Below, one piece after another: positions 33,701 to 48,058 of a stretch of DNA of 64,000 nucleotides. This DNA comes from Ehretia macrophylla (lineage: Eukaryota; Streptophyta; Magnoliopsida; Boraginales; Ehretiaceae). Position 1 is the first letter of the stretch; every line of letters begins with the position of its first letter. Location: the NCBI GenBank assembly GCA_037974665.1, contig CM075782.1, positions 47,539,351 through 47,603,350 on the forward strand. The letters are read 5' to 3'. The translations under genes were made by a program, and so were the position numbers. Below the pieces are notes generated by a model that was not told the DNA's origin, ran no database searches, and saw only the letters and a list, made by a program, of their open reading frames with translations.

Positions 33701-36700
33701 GCTTCTTGGTAAAAGCATGCTTCACTGATACATCTTCACTGCTTTCATTCAGCTTTCTCTTAACCTACAAACCTTTCTGAAGATGAGGAAGACAAAACCA
33801 GAATATAAAGGACTTTGAATAAAAACATTGCAGAAATGCACCTATTAGGAAGAGTTGAAAGAACCAGAAAATGGAAGTCTTAGAGAAGGTCAAAGAAAAG
33901 GAAGATTGAGAACCTGATACTAAAGGAACCAGATGATGATGCTTTATGCGGGCCTTCCACTGGTACTGATGTGCGAGGGGGGGGGACAACATCTTTCTTC
34001 AATGGAGGTACACTTATCGATAAGGTTTGTACGAGAAGAGTGCAAGACAATGAAAGCAACATGCTAGATGTATCAGATAAAGACCAAGTACTTGAAATTA
34101 AATTCAGTCTCAGAATTTTAGCAAGGTTGGAACGAAAAGCCAAGTTTCTATAAGACAATCTTGACCTCAAATATCTAGGACATCTAAAGGTAAAACAAGT
34201 CAACTTCTCTTCTACATACAAAGACTCTATCAGGGAAAACTAGATCCATAAAAATAATGCTGAGTGGCAAGTGAGATTCATTTTCACAATGCCACAACAA
34301 AAAAATATTCTGCTGTTAAGGAGATAGGCTTCCCTAGATGAACCTATTACTGTACTAGCAACAAATTACGTAGACACAAAGCTTCAACCTTTTACCAATC
34401 TTTTATTATTGACCATTTAAAACAGATTTATATCATTCTCCTATCACTTGGAGAGACAAATTTAACGAAACAACATATTAACTCCATATTAAGGGCATAA
34501 AATAAAAAGTTATGATCAACTAAGCTAAAGAGGTTAATTAGTTTTGACAAGCAAATGAAATATATTCTATTAACTGAAGGGGTAAGTACATGCTAGTATG
34601 ATACAAAGGTAACAAATCTATTCTGCGTTGAAATATCTATTAAAATGCTAAAATGTTAGTGTTTAGTTAGACTCACACCTAGCTAGCACGATATACACAA
34701 AATTGAAAGAGCAAGTTCCATCAGAAGAAGTCATCAAATGCCCCCTCCCTGTCACTTTCCCAGTTTTCAGATCCTGCACAATGCAACCATCAAGAGAAAA
34801 AGAGATATATAATGGAGTTTCTTACACGGTGTCCTAGGTAAACAAAACTGAACGTAGCTATGGAATAAAACTATGTAGGGTGAGGAGCAAGGAGGGATCA
34901 ACACTGAACTGGAAAGAAAGGCTATATTAGAAAGGTTCTTATTCCTCAATAGCGAGAAATATGATCAAATCTTGGCCTATAACTTCCGTTAGGCTTTGAA
35001 TAGTAGAAAACAATTGGATCATGTGCTAACTTGCCATTAGCAACAGAGTTTTAAGTGTAGGTGGAAGACTCTAAGATAACTAGACTAACCTGGAATTTCA
35101 GCAGCTGAAAGATCCTGAACTATGAGCTGGAAAGCACCAGGGTTGAGGGAAGGAAAATTTGCTGGAGTTGAAGCGGGAGCAGGAAATGTGAAATCAGAAT
35201 CAGTGGACGTAGTGTCGGAGGAAGTGGAAATATCATCCCCATGACCATCTCTAACAATAAGTCCTGAAGTTGAACTCGAGTTGGATGAGCCACTTAAAAT
35301 CATTTTCAGCTCCAAAAATTGGTCTGACATGCTGTATATCATCCTGAAGCACACTAGACCATATCTAGCATTAGTCAAATAACAGAAGGATTCCTCTGTA
35401 GAACTTCCCCAGACAATGTCGGAAACCTGACTATTTAATCATAATCTTCAACAAGTAAAATGGACTAAGCTAGATCAGAACCAAGAAAATGACTACGTTC
35501 AGAAATACCAGGCAAATCAGAACATAATTTTACTTAATGAACCATGTAGATGTTGTTAAGGAGATCCACTTCAAAAGAGAGAGAATCAATTTATCACTGT
35601 CTCCATATGTTCCATTGATGTCATTACTGTTTCCAGATATTCTAATCTTCCTATTATGGCTTCAACTTCAACCAAAATCCTACACCTGAATTTTTATCCT
35701 CCCGAACACTACCATTGAAACAGGTTGGCACTAAATTGTTTTCCCTCTGTAAAATCTTTTATGTTTCCTGCTCCACCAACATTTTTCAAACCTTCTTTTT
35801 TCTTGAGAATGATATATCTCATTACTTTCACCAAAAGTCTCACTGTTGTTTTATGCAAGAAACATGACCTAGTTTCTCCTCTTTATTAATTTAGACTTGG
35901 TAAGGCAGCAGTTATTCAAGTAATCCAAAATCTTAACATAAAATCAGGAACAAATTTAGGCTAGTCCATATTAGAATTTCTGCCATGATTTAACTGTGAG
36001 GACCGAAAAAAATTAATAAAGAATATGCATCTACACTGAAACTATTCTTATATGCATTCGGAATAAAAGCTCTAAATGTATACATGCAAATATATATGCA
36101 CAAATATATGCAACCACGCAACAGATGTTAATATAGGTTCTATAGTATATGCAGATGAAATATATCTACTGGAACCACTTTAAACACATGGCGTTCCTGA
36201 ATCCAGAACCCCAAACACAAAGCTAATCATTAACCATGTTCCTTAAAATCTAGTTTCAGTCATCCAGGTATAAGTTCATAAAAAATGCAGTGCTCCATGC
36301 TCTATTACTAATTAGCTCATTGCGACTCCTAATGTACTTACCAATGGAGAGAGACATATTTAGACTTGTCACAAGACTTGTTAGCCATCACAGATCAGAT
36401 ATTGACCTTAGACAGATGGGGTGCAAAACTAACATCATGCATGGTGCTCCTGAAGTATTTTATAAAGACGTTGTTGGAATGTGTATAAATGGAATAGGAA
36501 GAATTAGAAAATTTAGAGGCCTACCCACAATAAATCCAACATCACTTGACATAGCCTCTTAATTTAAGGAAAAGGGAGCTAAAGCTTATACACCACGTGT
36601 TGGAATCAAAATTCAAATTCCTCTACTTTTGATCCCTTCAAGTCTTTGATTGAACGTAGCACTCAATCAATTAAAGAAAAATGCGCTCTCACAATGAATG

Positions 36701-39700
36701 AGCATATCCAATGGTTGCAGCAAGATAACAATTTGTTTTAGACTAATAAATATGAAAAAGATTGGACTTCCTTAAAATCAAGCTAGTGCAGAAAGAAGTA
36801 TTTAAGCCCAAACATACCTCGCTGGTTGATTTTAGCAGATTATAATATCAATAGATTTGCAAAAGCAAGAGAGTGAATCTACATCAGTTTATGAAGGTTG
36901 CACTACCTATTTATAGATTCCTGAAGTTGATGAACTCTTCTTTCAGTTTCTTCCAACTTCTGACGCTTTTCTTCATTTGATTCCAGTGCATCTGCACATC
37001 TTCTCTCAGAATCATCGGCTCGTTGTTTCTCGGATTGCAATAGCGCCTGAGTAATTCAACACGACGGAAGAGATTGAAATCATTATTGGCAATTAGTAAA
37101 TCTCCATCTCGTGGCTGGAGGAGAAAAAGAAGAGAAAGTAAGATGCCGTTTAAGCAGAAGCACCTTTAAATTTTCCACTTCCGCAGTTAGAGTCTCAATC
37201 TTTTCTGTATTTTCAACAGGAACTGGTGTTTCTTTGACAATGGAAGAGGCTTCTTCGATTGCTTTCTGAGCAGCCTCACGTTCCTTGACGAGCAATGCAT
37301 TAGTTTCATCCAATTTGTTTTGCACAACTTGCAAGGATTGCTGCAACTTTGCTATCTCCTGACCCTTTGCATCTTCCAAGTCAGTCTGCAGACGTGATGT
37401 CCAGCACTTGATTAACGGCGCGTACGAAGGAATATGATGAAATTCCAGAAAATACGTATGGGAAACTGATAAATATATTAGGGCAGCATACCCTCAGACG
37501 TTTCTCCAACTGCAAACGCCATGTAAGTTCTTCCACCTGCTTTTCAAGTTTATCTTTTGCTTCTTTGAGTGCACCAGTTTCTCTTGCAGCCTAAAGATAT
37601 CCAAAAGATATATTAGTGGCTTTCTCATTTTCTTCCAGGACATATTAATTTAATTCTAATATGTCAAACATTATACTTTACTTCACAGATTGCTTTCCTG
37701 GTCAAGTAATGAAAATAGATTCACTGCTCTTTTTTCTACATTGCATACATGATGCAATCCCAAAATAAAAGTTACACAAACATGCATATATGTTCATCAT
37801 CTTTGCAAAACAACTGTGTCCATTCTGTTACCACGAGAAGTAAACCCAAAATTCAACGTGACTGTTCATGATATTCACTTGAAATTACGCATCATGTCAT
37901 ATAATTAATAAGCCTGATGATTTATTTTACACTATTTAGCTTTTTATTATGGAAAGACAAAAGGCATACAGGAGACTGCCAACTACTTTTAGTGTCTTTG
38001 AAAAAAAAACACTACTTTCATTATCCAAGTCTAAAACAGGACACTATATATGTCATCAGCATAATTGTCTCACAACTAGCATTGGCACTGTTAGTTAGAA
38101 TGGACATCTGGATATAAACTAGGTTGTATCTGATATGGAACACCATAACCTACCATCTTCAGTTTGCGAAGTTCTCGCTTTGCAACCCTTCCTCTCCATC
38201 TGCATTGTGTTATAATGGATGCCCTTATGAGTTTTTTAAAGTATAAAAGAGCTCGACGACCACGCCAATGAGCCTGCGAATATCATATTCAGTTAATAAC
38301 AGAACAAGTATTGAGCTGGTCCTGCAACCCAAGAAGAAACTAGTTACTGACCTCTATCATAGTTGCTGCCTTGGTCTGCCTCCTATATCTGAATTCCTTA
38401 CGGGCAGCCATTGCCCGCATTCCTGTCTGCACCACAATTGCTGTTGACTTCAGACTATGGTAGGCCTTTCTATACGTATGCCCTCGCAAATTTGTCTGAA
38501 TTTTGAGAGAAGCTGCCTTCCGTTTCATATTATCAAATAATCTGCAAGCTAGTCTTCCTGGTAGTAATAAAAGTAAAAGGTAAACTCAAACAGTACAAAA
38601 GGTGGAGATACAATGGGAATCCAACTTCTCAAGCAGAGGATAGCAGTAAACTGCATGCAAATATGAAATAGTTATAAATAGAGAAAGAAAAAGAAAAATA
38701 GAATACAAACAACTATATCTGACATCCCAAAATTCATAATGGCCATTTTCAATATCCAATAATTATTCAATGAAAAACTCCTTCAATTACAATAAAATTC
38801 CAAGGCATAAGAACTCTATAATTTTCTTTCCTATAATTGTTATAACATTTGAAAAATACATCTATGGATTTTTCTCCTTTTCTTATTCAAAACAAAGAGA
38901 AGAAGTTAAAAAGTATATCAGCATCAGAGCTGACCTTTTATTTATTTAAGAGATGTAAAGGCTTCTATAAAACTGTATTAGGCTTACTATAAATCTTTCT
39001 CATGTAAATACAAAATATAGTAGCATTACATGTATCATCTATTTAATTTCATAAGATCCATAAACTCAGGTAAAAGGAAAACTTAAAGAAAAATCTCATA
39101 GGCAAACCTCGACACAAGGACTGGATAAAAACTGCAGCCTTCTGTAAAGCAACAAAATGTTTTTGAGCAATATGAGTTCTAATCTTCCTTTGAATTATCT
39201 TGGCTGCATTATTAAGTTTTTGTGCTCTCCGTGCATCTAGCTCAGCCATCTGACCAGCTCTTAGGAAAATTTTAGTTTTCCCTATCTGCAAATACAATTA
39301 TCAAGATGTTTATTAGTTACTGAAATCCACAAATATATAGATGTTTACTGCATGAGAGGAAAGAAAGAATGTGCCAAGGTGAAGAAAAGAAGCACATCAT
39401 CTAAGAAATATGACCTGTTTCTTCAATAGGGTAAGAAAGAAATGAGGGAAACAAGAAGACTGATCATTTAAGGGCAGAATGAAAATATTGAAGAAAAAAG
39501 CAGCACATTTGTAATTCATGATGCATAAAACTAATTACACTTTCACTTTCATGTTTACTTCAACATTAGAATTTATGTTCTCCTATGTCAAGTTTAACCT
39601 CTGCACGATTCATAAAAAGGACACTAAATCAATAAAAACTGTTAATCTAGGAATACACACTTGAATGTTAATACGGTACAGATATTCCTTTGTTTATCTT

Positions 39701-42700
39701 TTTCCCAAAGATGTAGGAATGTGTTCTTTGTTCAATTTTTCAGACACCAACTTCAACATAGCACAATTTGGATTCGGTATGTTAGATAGCATCATTTTTC
39801 TGATATGGTATTTCAATGTTCCATTGTGAGCTCCACTAAATGGAAAATGTTTCTCAAGTGGTCAAGAAATAAGACAAACGTCATCTTACCTGAGATCCTT
39901 TAAGCCCCATCTTGTCCAAAATCTTTTTACAAGCTAGTTTTTCATCAGAACTGCAAATATACATGAACAGTACAAAATTAATTTTGTACAATGGCAGCAA
40001 CTCAAGCTGATTTAGAATGAAATATGGCTAAGAGACACATAAATGTCTTTCCCCCCTCTGACTACATTAGTACTTACTTTCCTTCCAAGGCCTCAGGAGC
40101 AAGAAGACCAAACCGATTCAGAAACTCAAAAAATGTCTTGCGAGTAGGGTACCCAGCACAACTAATTCTAATTGCCTCAAGAACACCCTACATTTATATA
40201 AAAGTTAGCATGTTAACTAAGAATTATTTTCTTTACTAGATTACATTTAAAAGAAAAAAAGAGTGAAATGTCTTGGTATCGAAACATTTAATAGAACTCA
40301 CGCCACAACGTAATTGCTGCAGGATATTGACATTCTCAAAAATAGCAGGTTTAAGAAGATTATTGGGTTTCACACATCTAATATAGTGGGGTTCTGTAGA
40401 ATTTAGCGTCTCCATCAACTGCTGAAGTTGTAACTGCACACAAGACAAATTTCACATATAAGCTTTTACTATTTGTAGCACAAAGGACATGAGACCTTTG
40501 GTAATCACACCCTTGCTAATATATTGCCAGGGATTAAATTTCCATACAAAGCTATCTGCATACCTTAAAGCGAGAACCAATAGATGAGAACTTTGAAGAT
40601 TTGGATGAAGATTTACTAGTCTCCTCGGGGATGGGAGGAAAAAGCGCTGCTACAAAAGAGCATTTTGAAGCACTTAACAAATCTTGATGCTCAGGGACAA
40701 CATAGTCTTTGTTCTTATCTAAAAATTGATCAGACTGATATTGAACCTGACAAAAAAGAAAGAACCTTCAATGCAGCAGAATTCTATTAAGAGAACACAT
40801 AATAGAACTCTTAAAGGTAATAAGCATTTCAAATTACCTCTCCAGCATAATGAGCAATGGTAAAATCGGTGCGAGACAATTTAGGTTTGACAAAACGCTT
40901 GTGTTTGTTGAACGTCTGGTATAGCTTTTGAGAAAATGTTTCATGAGTTGACTTGGGAAACATACTGCAAAATAAAGGAATTCCATTAAGTATGTGAATC
41001 AATTCCAGTGTCATAAATAATAGCATGAGAACCAACTTTCCATGACAATAGCAATCAAACCGGCTGAAAAGCATGCAAATATACTTAAATGGACCTACAC
41101 ACAGATACATATGTACATTGCAGATAGAGTATCCATTTTACCAGGCTTCATCAAGAAGAGCAATAATCCCTCCAGGTTTCTGCAAAATAGGCAATACAAG
41201 ATCTCTTATTATAATAATGCTTCAGAGGTGGAGTGGGAAAATCTATAACAGCAGCAACTAAGAACAGTACAAAAATTTACAATGAGTAATCACAATGAGT
41301 AACTCATTCAAAATCAGCTATTGCCCCCCTTCTGTGAGACACTATAATTAGCCTCACAGCCATTCTTCACATATAAAGGCTAAACCCCACAGAAAAAGAA
41401 CGTTCTAAGCAAACTCTTTCATCTTTCCATTGTGAAAGTTAAAATTCTCAGCTGTGGTGCATTATCCATTGCAAATACCTAATCAAATAATTCCAAGGTT
41501 TAAATTGACTGCCAAAAGCTTTTACGAGAGACTATAAAGGTCTTCAAAATGAATTAAAATGCCATGAAGCATTCTAGACTCTCGATTAAAGTCCAACTTT
41601 ATATTTCATTGGACTTTTTCATTGCATCTATTCAATAATGCATCTAATTTTTGGTTTTGTTCTCTTATTCTTTTCATATTTTAGCTTATTAAAATATCTG
41701 GAACAGAGATGTTGGCTTGTATGGTATTTTGATTGGGCCTAAGAAACTTTTTCTTAAAAGGGAACGTACTGCTATAATTATGTTAATAAAGATTTTCAGA
41801 TGGAAAAGAACAAAAAGGAAAAAGAAAAAGACTATTCAATCACTGCTTTGTCCTAACAAGATACAACTAGTCACATAAATATTACATCACAGCTCCAACT
41901 TTTATGCCATTGGGAAGCTTCTGTATGCACACATTTATCACCTTGACAAGATGTATGCAATCATCCTTACTAATATTGAATTCAACTTTCGTAGACTCTG
42001 CATATCGTTGATGAAATAAAGTAAAACACAAACTAGTAAATAATTTCAAGTGGCAGAAAAAAAGAAGAAACCAAGCAAAGATATTGGATGATATTCTGTT
42101 GTACAACAGATCAAATGGACCTTGGCCCTTGTGGCAAAATTTTTTTCCTCAAAATGCTTACATTTTAGATATGCCAGAAACTAGAGAAACTCGGACCTAT
42201 AATTGGCCAATCTTAACGCAGCAGGGCACTATGCACAGAGTTCATTGTCAATATACAACTCCAGAGCAATATTCCCACACAGATACAGCAATAAGAACAT
42301 ACTAAACAAAGAAAAGAAAATTCCACTCTAGCCAGGTGGGCAAACCTTTTCAATTAGATCCAGGACATCTTGATTGTCAACAAATTCTATGTAGCTCCAA
42401 TCAATTTCTTCTTTGGTGTACTCCTCCTGCTCCATCTTAAACACATGCTGAAAGAGACAAATACTTCAGTTAAATTTGGGAACCAGATTAAAAGGAGGCC
42501 ACCAAATATGTCAATATCTATACCTGGTTAAAATGTTGTTGCAGCTTCTCATTCGTAAAGTTAATGCAAAACTGTTCAAAACTGCCAAAACAGATTGTAA
42601 TTGTAAATAAGCCAATCCAAGGAAAAAGATCCTCATAACTCCATGCATATCATTTTTGTTCTCTTATCTTGCCTACCTGTTAGTTTTAAAACTTTCAAAA

Positions 42701-45700
42701 CCATATATATCAAGAACACCAATGAGAGATTTCGAGTTTGGATCTTGCCCAATTGAGTTATTAATTTTGTCCACCAACCTAAAAAAATAATAAGAACAGA
42801 AACATTTTAAGCGCATAGCTGATACCGAGGAACAAATGGCTAGCATAACAATTATGACGATTAGAGAAAGAAATGGTGGTGAAACCAGCATCATACCAAT
42901 CAAACAAGCGTGAATATAAGGTCTTAGCTAAGCCGTCCCTACTAACAGCTGCACCATCAGGGTCGAGACTTCTTTTGATAACTTCTTCAGGGGTAACCAT
43001 TACACGCTTCAAAAGTGCATCTTCCAGTGCCTCAGGATCACACCTGATATATGACGGAAAATCAAATCAAATGCAAAAGAAGGACAAGGGAAAGAGAGAA
43101 TTATCAAGGCTTTGCCCATACATAAGAAGCTCTGCCGTTGTTTGAAGATGGAATTTAGATTTCTCATCTTTGAGAACTGACGAATCAATTTCTTTACCCT
43201 TGGCAAATTCAAGGTTACCAATATGGAGAATTGAAGCCACGACTCTGAAAATTGATTCCTGAAAGACGAAAAAATCAGATATTTGCAACTTTCGGTATAT
43301 AATTGTAAGCATGTACAGAAAAACATACTTGTCTAGAGCTGTACCTGCTCCTGTTGACTTATTCCAACAACATCCATGGCCCTTCTCGTTGCAAGGTAAT
43401 CATGAGCATCACTTACACCAACCAGTTCATAGCAGTTGGACTGATTCAGATAACGAAATGATTTTGGATCGCTCAACTTATACTTCTCGATTTCCTGTCA
43501 AAACAAATGATGTGGCAAAAAATTGGCAGGCTTTTCGACAAGACATGTATGACACCGGAAGAGAACATCACATTAATGCAAAATACCTCCTGTGGTGCTG
43601 CACAAAGAAGATAGAAACAGTGATAGTTGCGTTCAGGATCTGAAATTTGACAAACTCGAGATCTCTCAAGAAGGTAAGTCCTAATGGCTGCTCCTGATAT
43701 TCTTCCATTCTTATCAAATTGGATCTCAACAAATTTACCAAAGCGACTGCACCAACAGATTTAATAAGCATCAAGATGCAGGAGTAACAGACTACTACAG
43801 AACTTTCTAAATGCAATTAAGTCAGTTTAATATCACTGGATGATTCCACTACTGGCTCACCTGGAATTATTGTTTCTGACAGTTTTTGCATTGCCAAATG
43901 CTTCTAGCACCGGGTTTGACTGCACATAGAATATAAAGATAAAACTGTATACGATCGAGAACAGAAAGGTGATATATAAATATAAATTATCTCAACCATA
44001 AGTCAACACAGAAGTTGCATATCAAAACTTTGTCCAAGAAATAGAAACCAAGAGAAACTTTTTGAAGATTTTGAGAAAAACATTGATGATAAATCTGCCA
44101 CTATTAGAACCCGTTTTCTTCCCTTTATTCCTATCCAAAGCAAGAAGTCAGCAATCCCTTTACCCCGTTCCCCTTGTAAAATACTGGATTTCTATCCACA
44201 CTGTTCCTATATTTTGAATTGAAACAAATTAGAATTCTCAACTCTCTATGTAATCTTAATTTCAATTATTCTAGAACCTAAACATTTTAGACTGTTCATT
44301 TACAACATGAATTGCTACATTATGGTTATAACCATTATCCTTTCAACACCTTTCAAGAAAACATGTTCCATTAATTTAAATTACATTGTTTCTAGGGCCT
44401 CAATCTTAAATAGGGATCTGCATGCATACACTAATTTCATATATAGAATTTGGCTTATCATATTTGGCATGACTATCATATTATGGCAAGCTCAAGTCTG
44501 CCAGATGCCAAATGATGCAACAAGATCATATCCAAGCTGAGCAAATCAATCATGTACGTATAGTACATTTCCAATAACACATGGAAATACAGTGGAAATG
44601 AAACAATCTGATACTCAGAAGTAGTATAGTGTTTTGTGGATTCTGAAAATTATTTGAAAACTTGTGAAATCTCCATCGATATATCCATGCTATTGCAAAT
44701 ATATATCCTAGAAGATGTCTATTATTTGGTCCTAATGGAGAAGGAAATATCCAATCAATATCATCAACAGAAAGATTGGATCCATCTCCATAGCATAGGC
44801 ATTGGATATAGGTATGAGAATCAACCATTACAAAGAGATTTTAATCACTTGTGCATAAGCATATAAGGAATCTCCATAGATCCAGAGCGTTCAAAAATGT
44901 TTCTGAAAATTGATAGCAGAGGCTGGAAGCTTTGAATTTTCTTGCAGTCTATTTTCATAGTCCTTAACATGTACAAAAGCTCAAGGGGTTTACTTAATGC
45001 AAAGCTACAAATCAACATCAAAAAGTCAATAAAGGATCATACAATTCTAAGGAAGTGTACTGATCCACACCTCCTATCTTTTCCTTAACCCTTAATCTGA
45101 ACAGAAGCATCAAAACTATGTTAAATGGAGACCTATATTTCCTAGGCCCAACCTGTAAACTTATAAATCAACCGTCACTTCTTCTTAGCATGCTATTTGA
45201 AGCTGTCCAATGATTGGCTGTGTTTTGGCAACATAATCCATGTTCTATGTCAATTACCATTCATTGATAGAGAACTTAGCAAAGAGTTCAAGAAAAGCAT
45301 GAAACTTTAGGGGCACAGATGAAGTTGCATCATCCTCTTACCTCTAATACTTGCTGTTCTACAGTCCTTCCTTCAGTGCCTCTGCGGCCACCCAGATAGG
45401 CAAGGTAGCGCATAAGCATTTTGGTGGTTTCTGTCTTACCAGCGCCACTTTCACCACTGACCAAAATTGAGTTACTCTTCCCCTCATTGATCATAGCTCT
45501 GTTACACTTTTAGCAATTTAGTATACTACCAACCTGAAATATGTACAACAAAATCTGAACAATCACCTGTAAGCAACATCTGCAATTGCAAAAACGTGAG
45601 GGCTCAATTCTCCAAATGGTGCTCCTTTGTATTGTTCCATCATGTGGCCATCATACAAGTGTGGCAATCTTTGGAATGGATTAATGGCAATAAGAATACC

Positions 45701-48058
45701 TCCAGTGTAAGTCTGCCATAGTGTCAGAGTAGGATATAATATTATGAGTAAGCCACCCATAGCTGTAGTAATTCACTGTTTTCTTTCACCACTGCGAGCG
45801 AATGTCAAAAGAGAAACTAATCCTATTAGATCTTACATAAATTTCATTAAGTTGATATCTTGCTGCCAAGTTATGCAGAACTCCGGGTTCATGCAGATAT
45901 GATAGTTTGGTCATGTCATCAACTCCCCCAGCAGGAGCATCCTCATCTTTGGGGTAAATCTTTGACAAATTTGCAGTAACCTGGAAATTTGTAAGATTAC
46001 TATTAGTAATCTGCCAATAAGAAAACATTATTTCTCGAATTAGATGAGTATTGACACAAGCAGAACAGTGGATAAATTGTGTACATAACTGGGCAGTAGG
46101 CGCCCAAATAGTGGTTATGCAAGGGAATTAGTCTTTAATTTTTGCTTTTGGACTCTCATACCCAATATGGGAGTACAGCATTTAGTCGATACTAATACTA
46201 GAAAAAGAAGCTATCCTACGAAAGTTAAAGTAGGTGTTTTTCTCTAAAAGTGTCTGTGTCATTGTCCTTTAGGAAGGTGAAGTGTGTGAAATCAGAAATA
46301 TAAACTGCTATTTGAAATGTATGCTCTTCAATTACCGTCCTTCCATCAGATGTATTGATCTCAACCTCTTCTTTATTTATCTTCGTTACTTGTCCATCAA
46401 TCCAAGCAACGTTTGGGTCTTCAACCCAAACATGAGAACCCACAATGATATTAACAGGAGTACCCTGCAATTGAAGTTCTAACTTTTCAGAACAAGATAC
46501 TTAAACCAATACTAAAGATATGCAGTCTGATAATTATATAGGTAACTATAACAACAAAGAGAAGCTAAATGTACAACAAGCAAGCAGTCCAAACTTTGCG
46601 AAACTTGTCCCTTTATTGATATTGAGAGTAAAACAAAGTTTGACGAAACTAATTGTTGGATGTATACTTCTACATCAACAACAGATATGATGTTTTACAT
46701 GAAAATGTACGTAAGTTTCTTATTCCATCTCAATAAGATGACAACTAGTTCTCCGAGTCAACTTCGTTTTGACTGAGACAACACTAATTTTTCACTTTAA
46801 GATGTTAACATCTATTGACAAAAAGAGTAAAACTCATTATAAAACCAAAAATATGCTTCTCCTTCACTCCCATAGTGAAATAGAAAAAAATATACTCTAT
46901 GTCTCATGTTCTTCAGATATCATTACATTTTACATAATGCCTCTATTTTCCACCTTATTCAAATTCACATGTTAATTAACATTAATACGAAACTTATGTG
47001 ACAACAAATTTCAATTTCAGTTATATAATTTAGTACCTAATTCATCAACAACATTGATCCTCCAAACCCTAATCACCATATACACTTTCATTACAATTGT
47101 AAAACACAATATTTCCAGAATTTCCTTAAACAAGGAGAGATACAATAAGACATGCAAAAAAATCTTCAGCATTTTGTCTAAGTATTATGCCGAAGTTGCA
47201 CGATAAATCTTATGATATCAAGATAATCAAATGAGCAAAGAAGAATAAAACTCACTACACCTTGTGTACAGTAACATGTCAAGTAGCAGCCTTAGGTTCA
47301 TAATATTGTCACATTCTTATAAAACATATGTGTTATTACATTATTACATGACCGATGATCTTATCAATGATAGGCATTATTACATTATTATGATACTAAC
47401 AAAAAATTTAACATGGAATTTCAATAAAATACGATAAGTTTTTTATAACCTTTTTAACTCTAATTTTGATAGTTAAAAGCAACTAACATTGAAATCCTAT
47501 CACATCAATATAATCTGACAAGCAAAGAAGAATATAACTCACTGCACCTCGTGTCTAGCAACATCTCCAGTAGCTGCCTTGGGTTTATTATCACATTCTT
47601 ATAAAACATACACGTTATTACATTATTACAAGACTGATGATCTTATTAATAATAGGCATTATTACATTGTTACGCTATTAACAAAAAATCTAACATGCAA
47701 TTTTGATAAAATATGGTAAGTTTTTTAACCTTTTAACTCTAATTTAGATAGTTAAAACCAATTAACATTGAAATCCTATCTAGCAACATGTCTAGTAGCT
47801 GCCTTAGGTTCATTATCACATTCTTATAAAACATACGCGTTATTACATTATCACATTACAGATGATCTTATCAATAATAGGCATTATTACATTATTACGC
47901 TATTAACAAAAAAAAAAAAAATCTAGCGCGCAATTTCAATAAAATACGATAATCTTTTTTTAAACCTTTTTACAGTAATTTAGATAGTTAAAAGCAATTA
48001 AAATTTAAATGATCAGATCTTTCTCCATTGATTATAAGTAAAAGAAATCCATTACCAT
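27705..48058 (-). CDS. Class XI myosin heavy chain (XI-K/E/J-like), 38 coding exons
   Basis: Actin-based motor for organelle transport. The coding exons, all GT/AG and in phase, total 4,575 nt = 1,524 aa, normal for the family: 48056-48058, 46336-46464, 45837-45980, 45567-45712, 45342-45498, 43861-43919, 43587-43746, 43345-43494, 43122-43258, 42897-43043, 42677-42778, 42524-42581, 42346-42447, 41142-41179, 40838-40964, 40564-40746, 40302-40433, 40078-40187, 39890-39950, 39108-39285, 38352-38557, 38154-38273, 37492-37590, 37164-37385, 36907-37046, 32388-32502, 32268-32294, 31928-32182, 31687-31830, 31411-31614, 31141-31284, 30153-30223, 29948-30047, 29816-29872, 29370-29426, 29208-29288, 27939-28021, 27705-27831. 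Seen: SH3-like start [14 protein letters not shown]-loop GESGAGKT (156-163), switch I NNNSSR (209-214), switch [10 protein letters not shown] (434-441), six IQ motifs from about 742 to 880 (the fifth has IE for IQ), coiled coil about 884-1075, and a DIL/globular cargo tail with [20 protein letters not shown] and [10 protein letters not shown]. The coding part of exon 1 is only the ATG. XI-K/E similarity is inferred from memory; XI-J is possible. Confidence 0.95.
32503..36906 (-). other. Myosin intron 25 (4.4 kb), carries foreign exon-like sequence
   Basis: By far the longest intron of the gene. Exon 25 ends and exon 26 begins in matching phase (AG/G), so splicing across it keeps the frame. 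It contains the exon-like pair described separately and a short Pro-rich open stretch at about 33915-34013, partly due to a run of Gs on the plus strand (33967-33977). Confidence 0.75.
34721..35426 (-). other. Unassigned exon pair nested in myosin intron 25
   Basis: A 337-nt open exon at 35090-35426 has a canonical acceptor (GTCAG) and donor (GTTAGT). It begins [20 protein letters not shown], continues [20 protein letters not shown], then a Ser/Thr/Asp-rich stretch, and ends [15 protein letters not shown] plus one base. Joining in phase to an acceptor at 34773 gives [17 protein letters not shown] and a stop (34721-34723). I do not recognise the family. It is not part of the myosin consensus. 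A myosin read-in is possible only through an internal acceptor just before the ATG of MIYSMSD (phase AG/G). No upstream exons were found, so it is either the 3' end of a captured gene, a nested gene, or an alternative myosin terminus. Confidence 0.45.
46465..48055 (-). other. Myosin intron 1, with 3-copy ~287-bp tandem repeat
   Basis: The intron separates the ATG from the rest of the coding sequence. Copies at about 47217-47503, 47504-47776 and 47777-48001 share GCAAAGAAGAATA-AACTCACT (copies 1 and 2), GTAGCTGCCTTAGGTTCAT or close variants, and a TTATTACATTATTAC core. The third copy lacks about 60 bp at its start. Identity is moderate, so the array is not recent. Confidence 0.75.

Noticed and set aside
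33880-34221. 113-aa minus-strand frame with a Pro-rich part
   Set aside because: Only the stretch near 33915-34013 looks protein-like and it is partly a homopolymer effect; no acceptor/donor pair gives a consistent gene.
36290-36562. 90-aa plus-strand frame in myosin intron 25
   Set aside because: No splice or family support and opposite to the exon-like sequence; looks like chance.
41882-42106. Extra myosin exon on the minus strand
   Set aside because: Exons 13 (42346) and 14 (41179) already join in phase and match the family across the junction.
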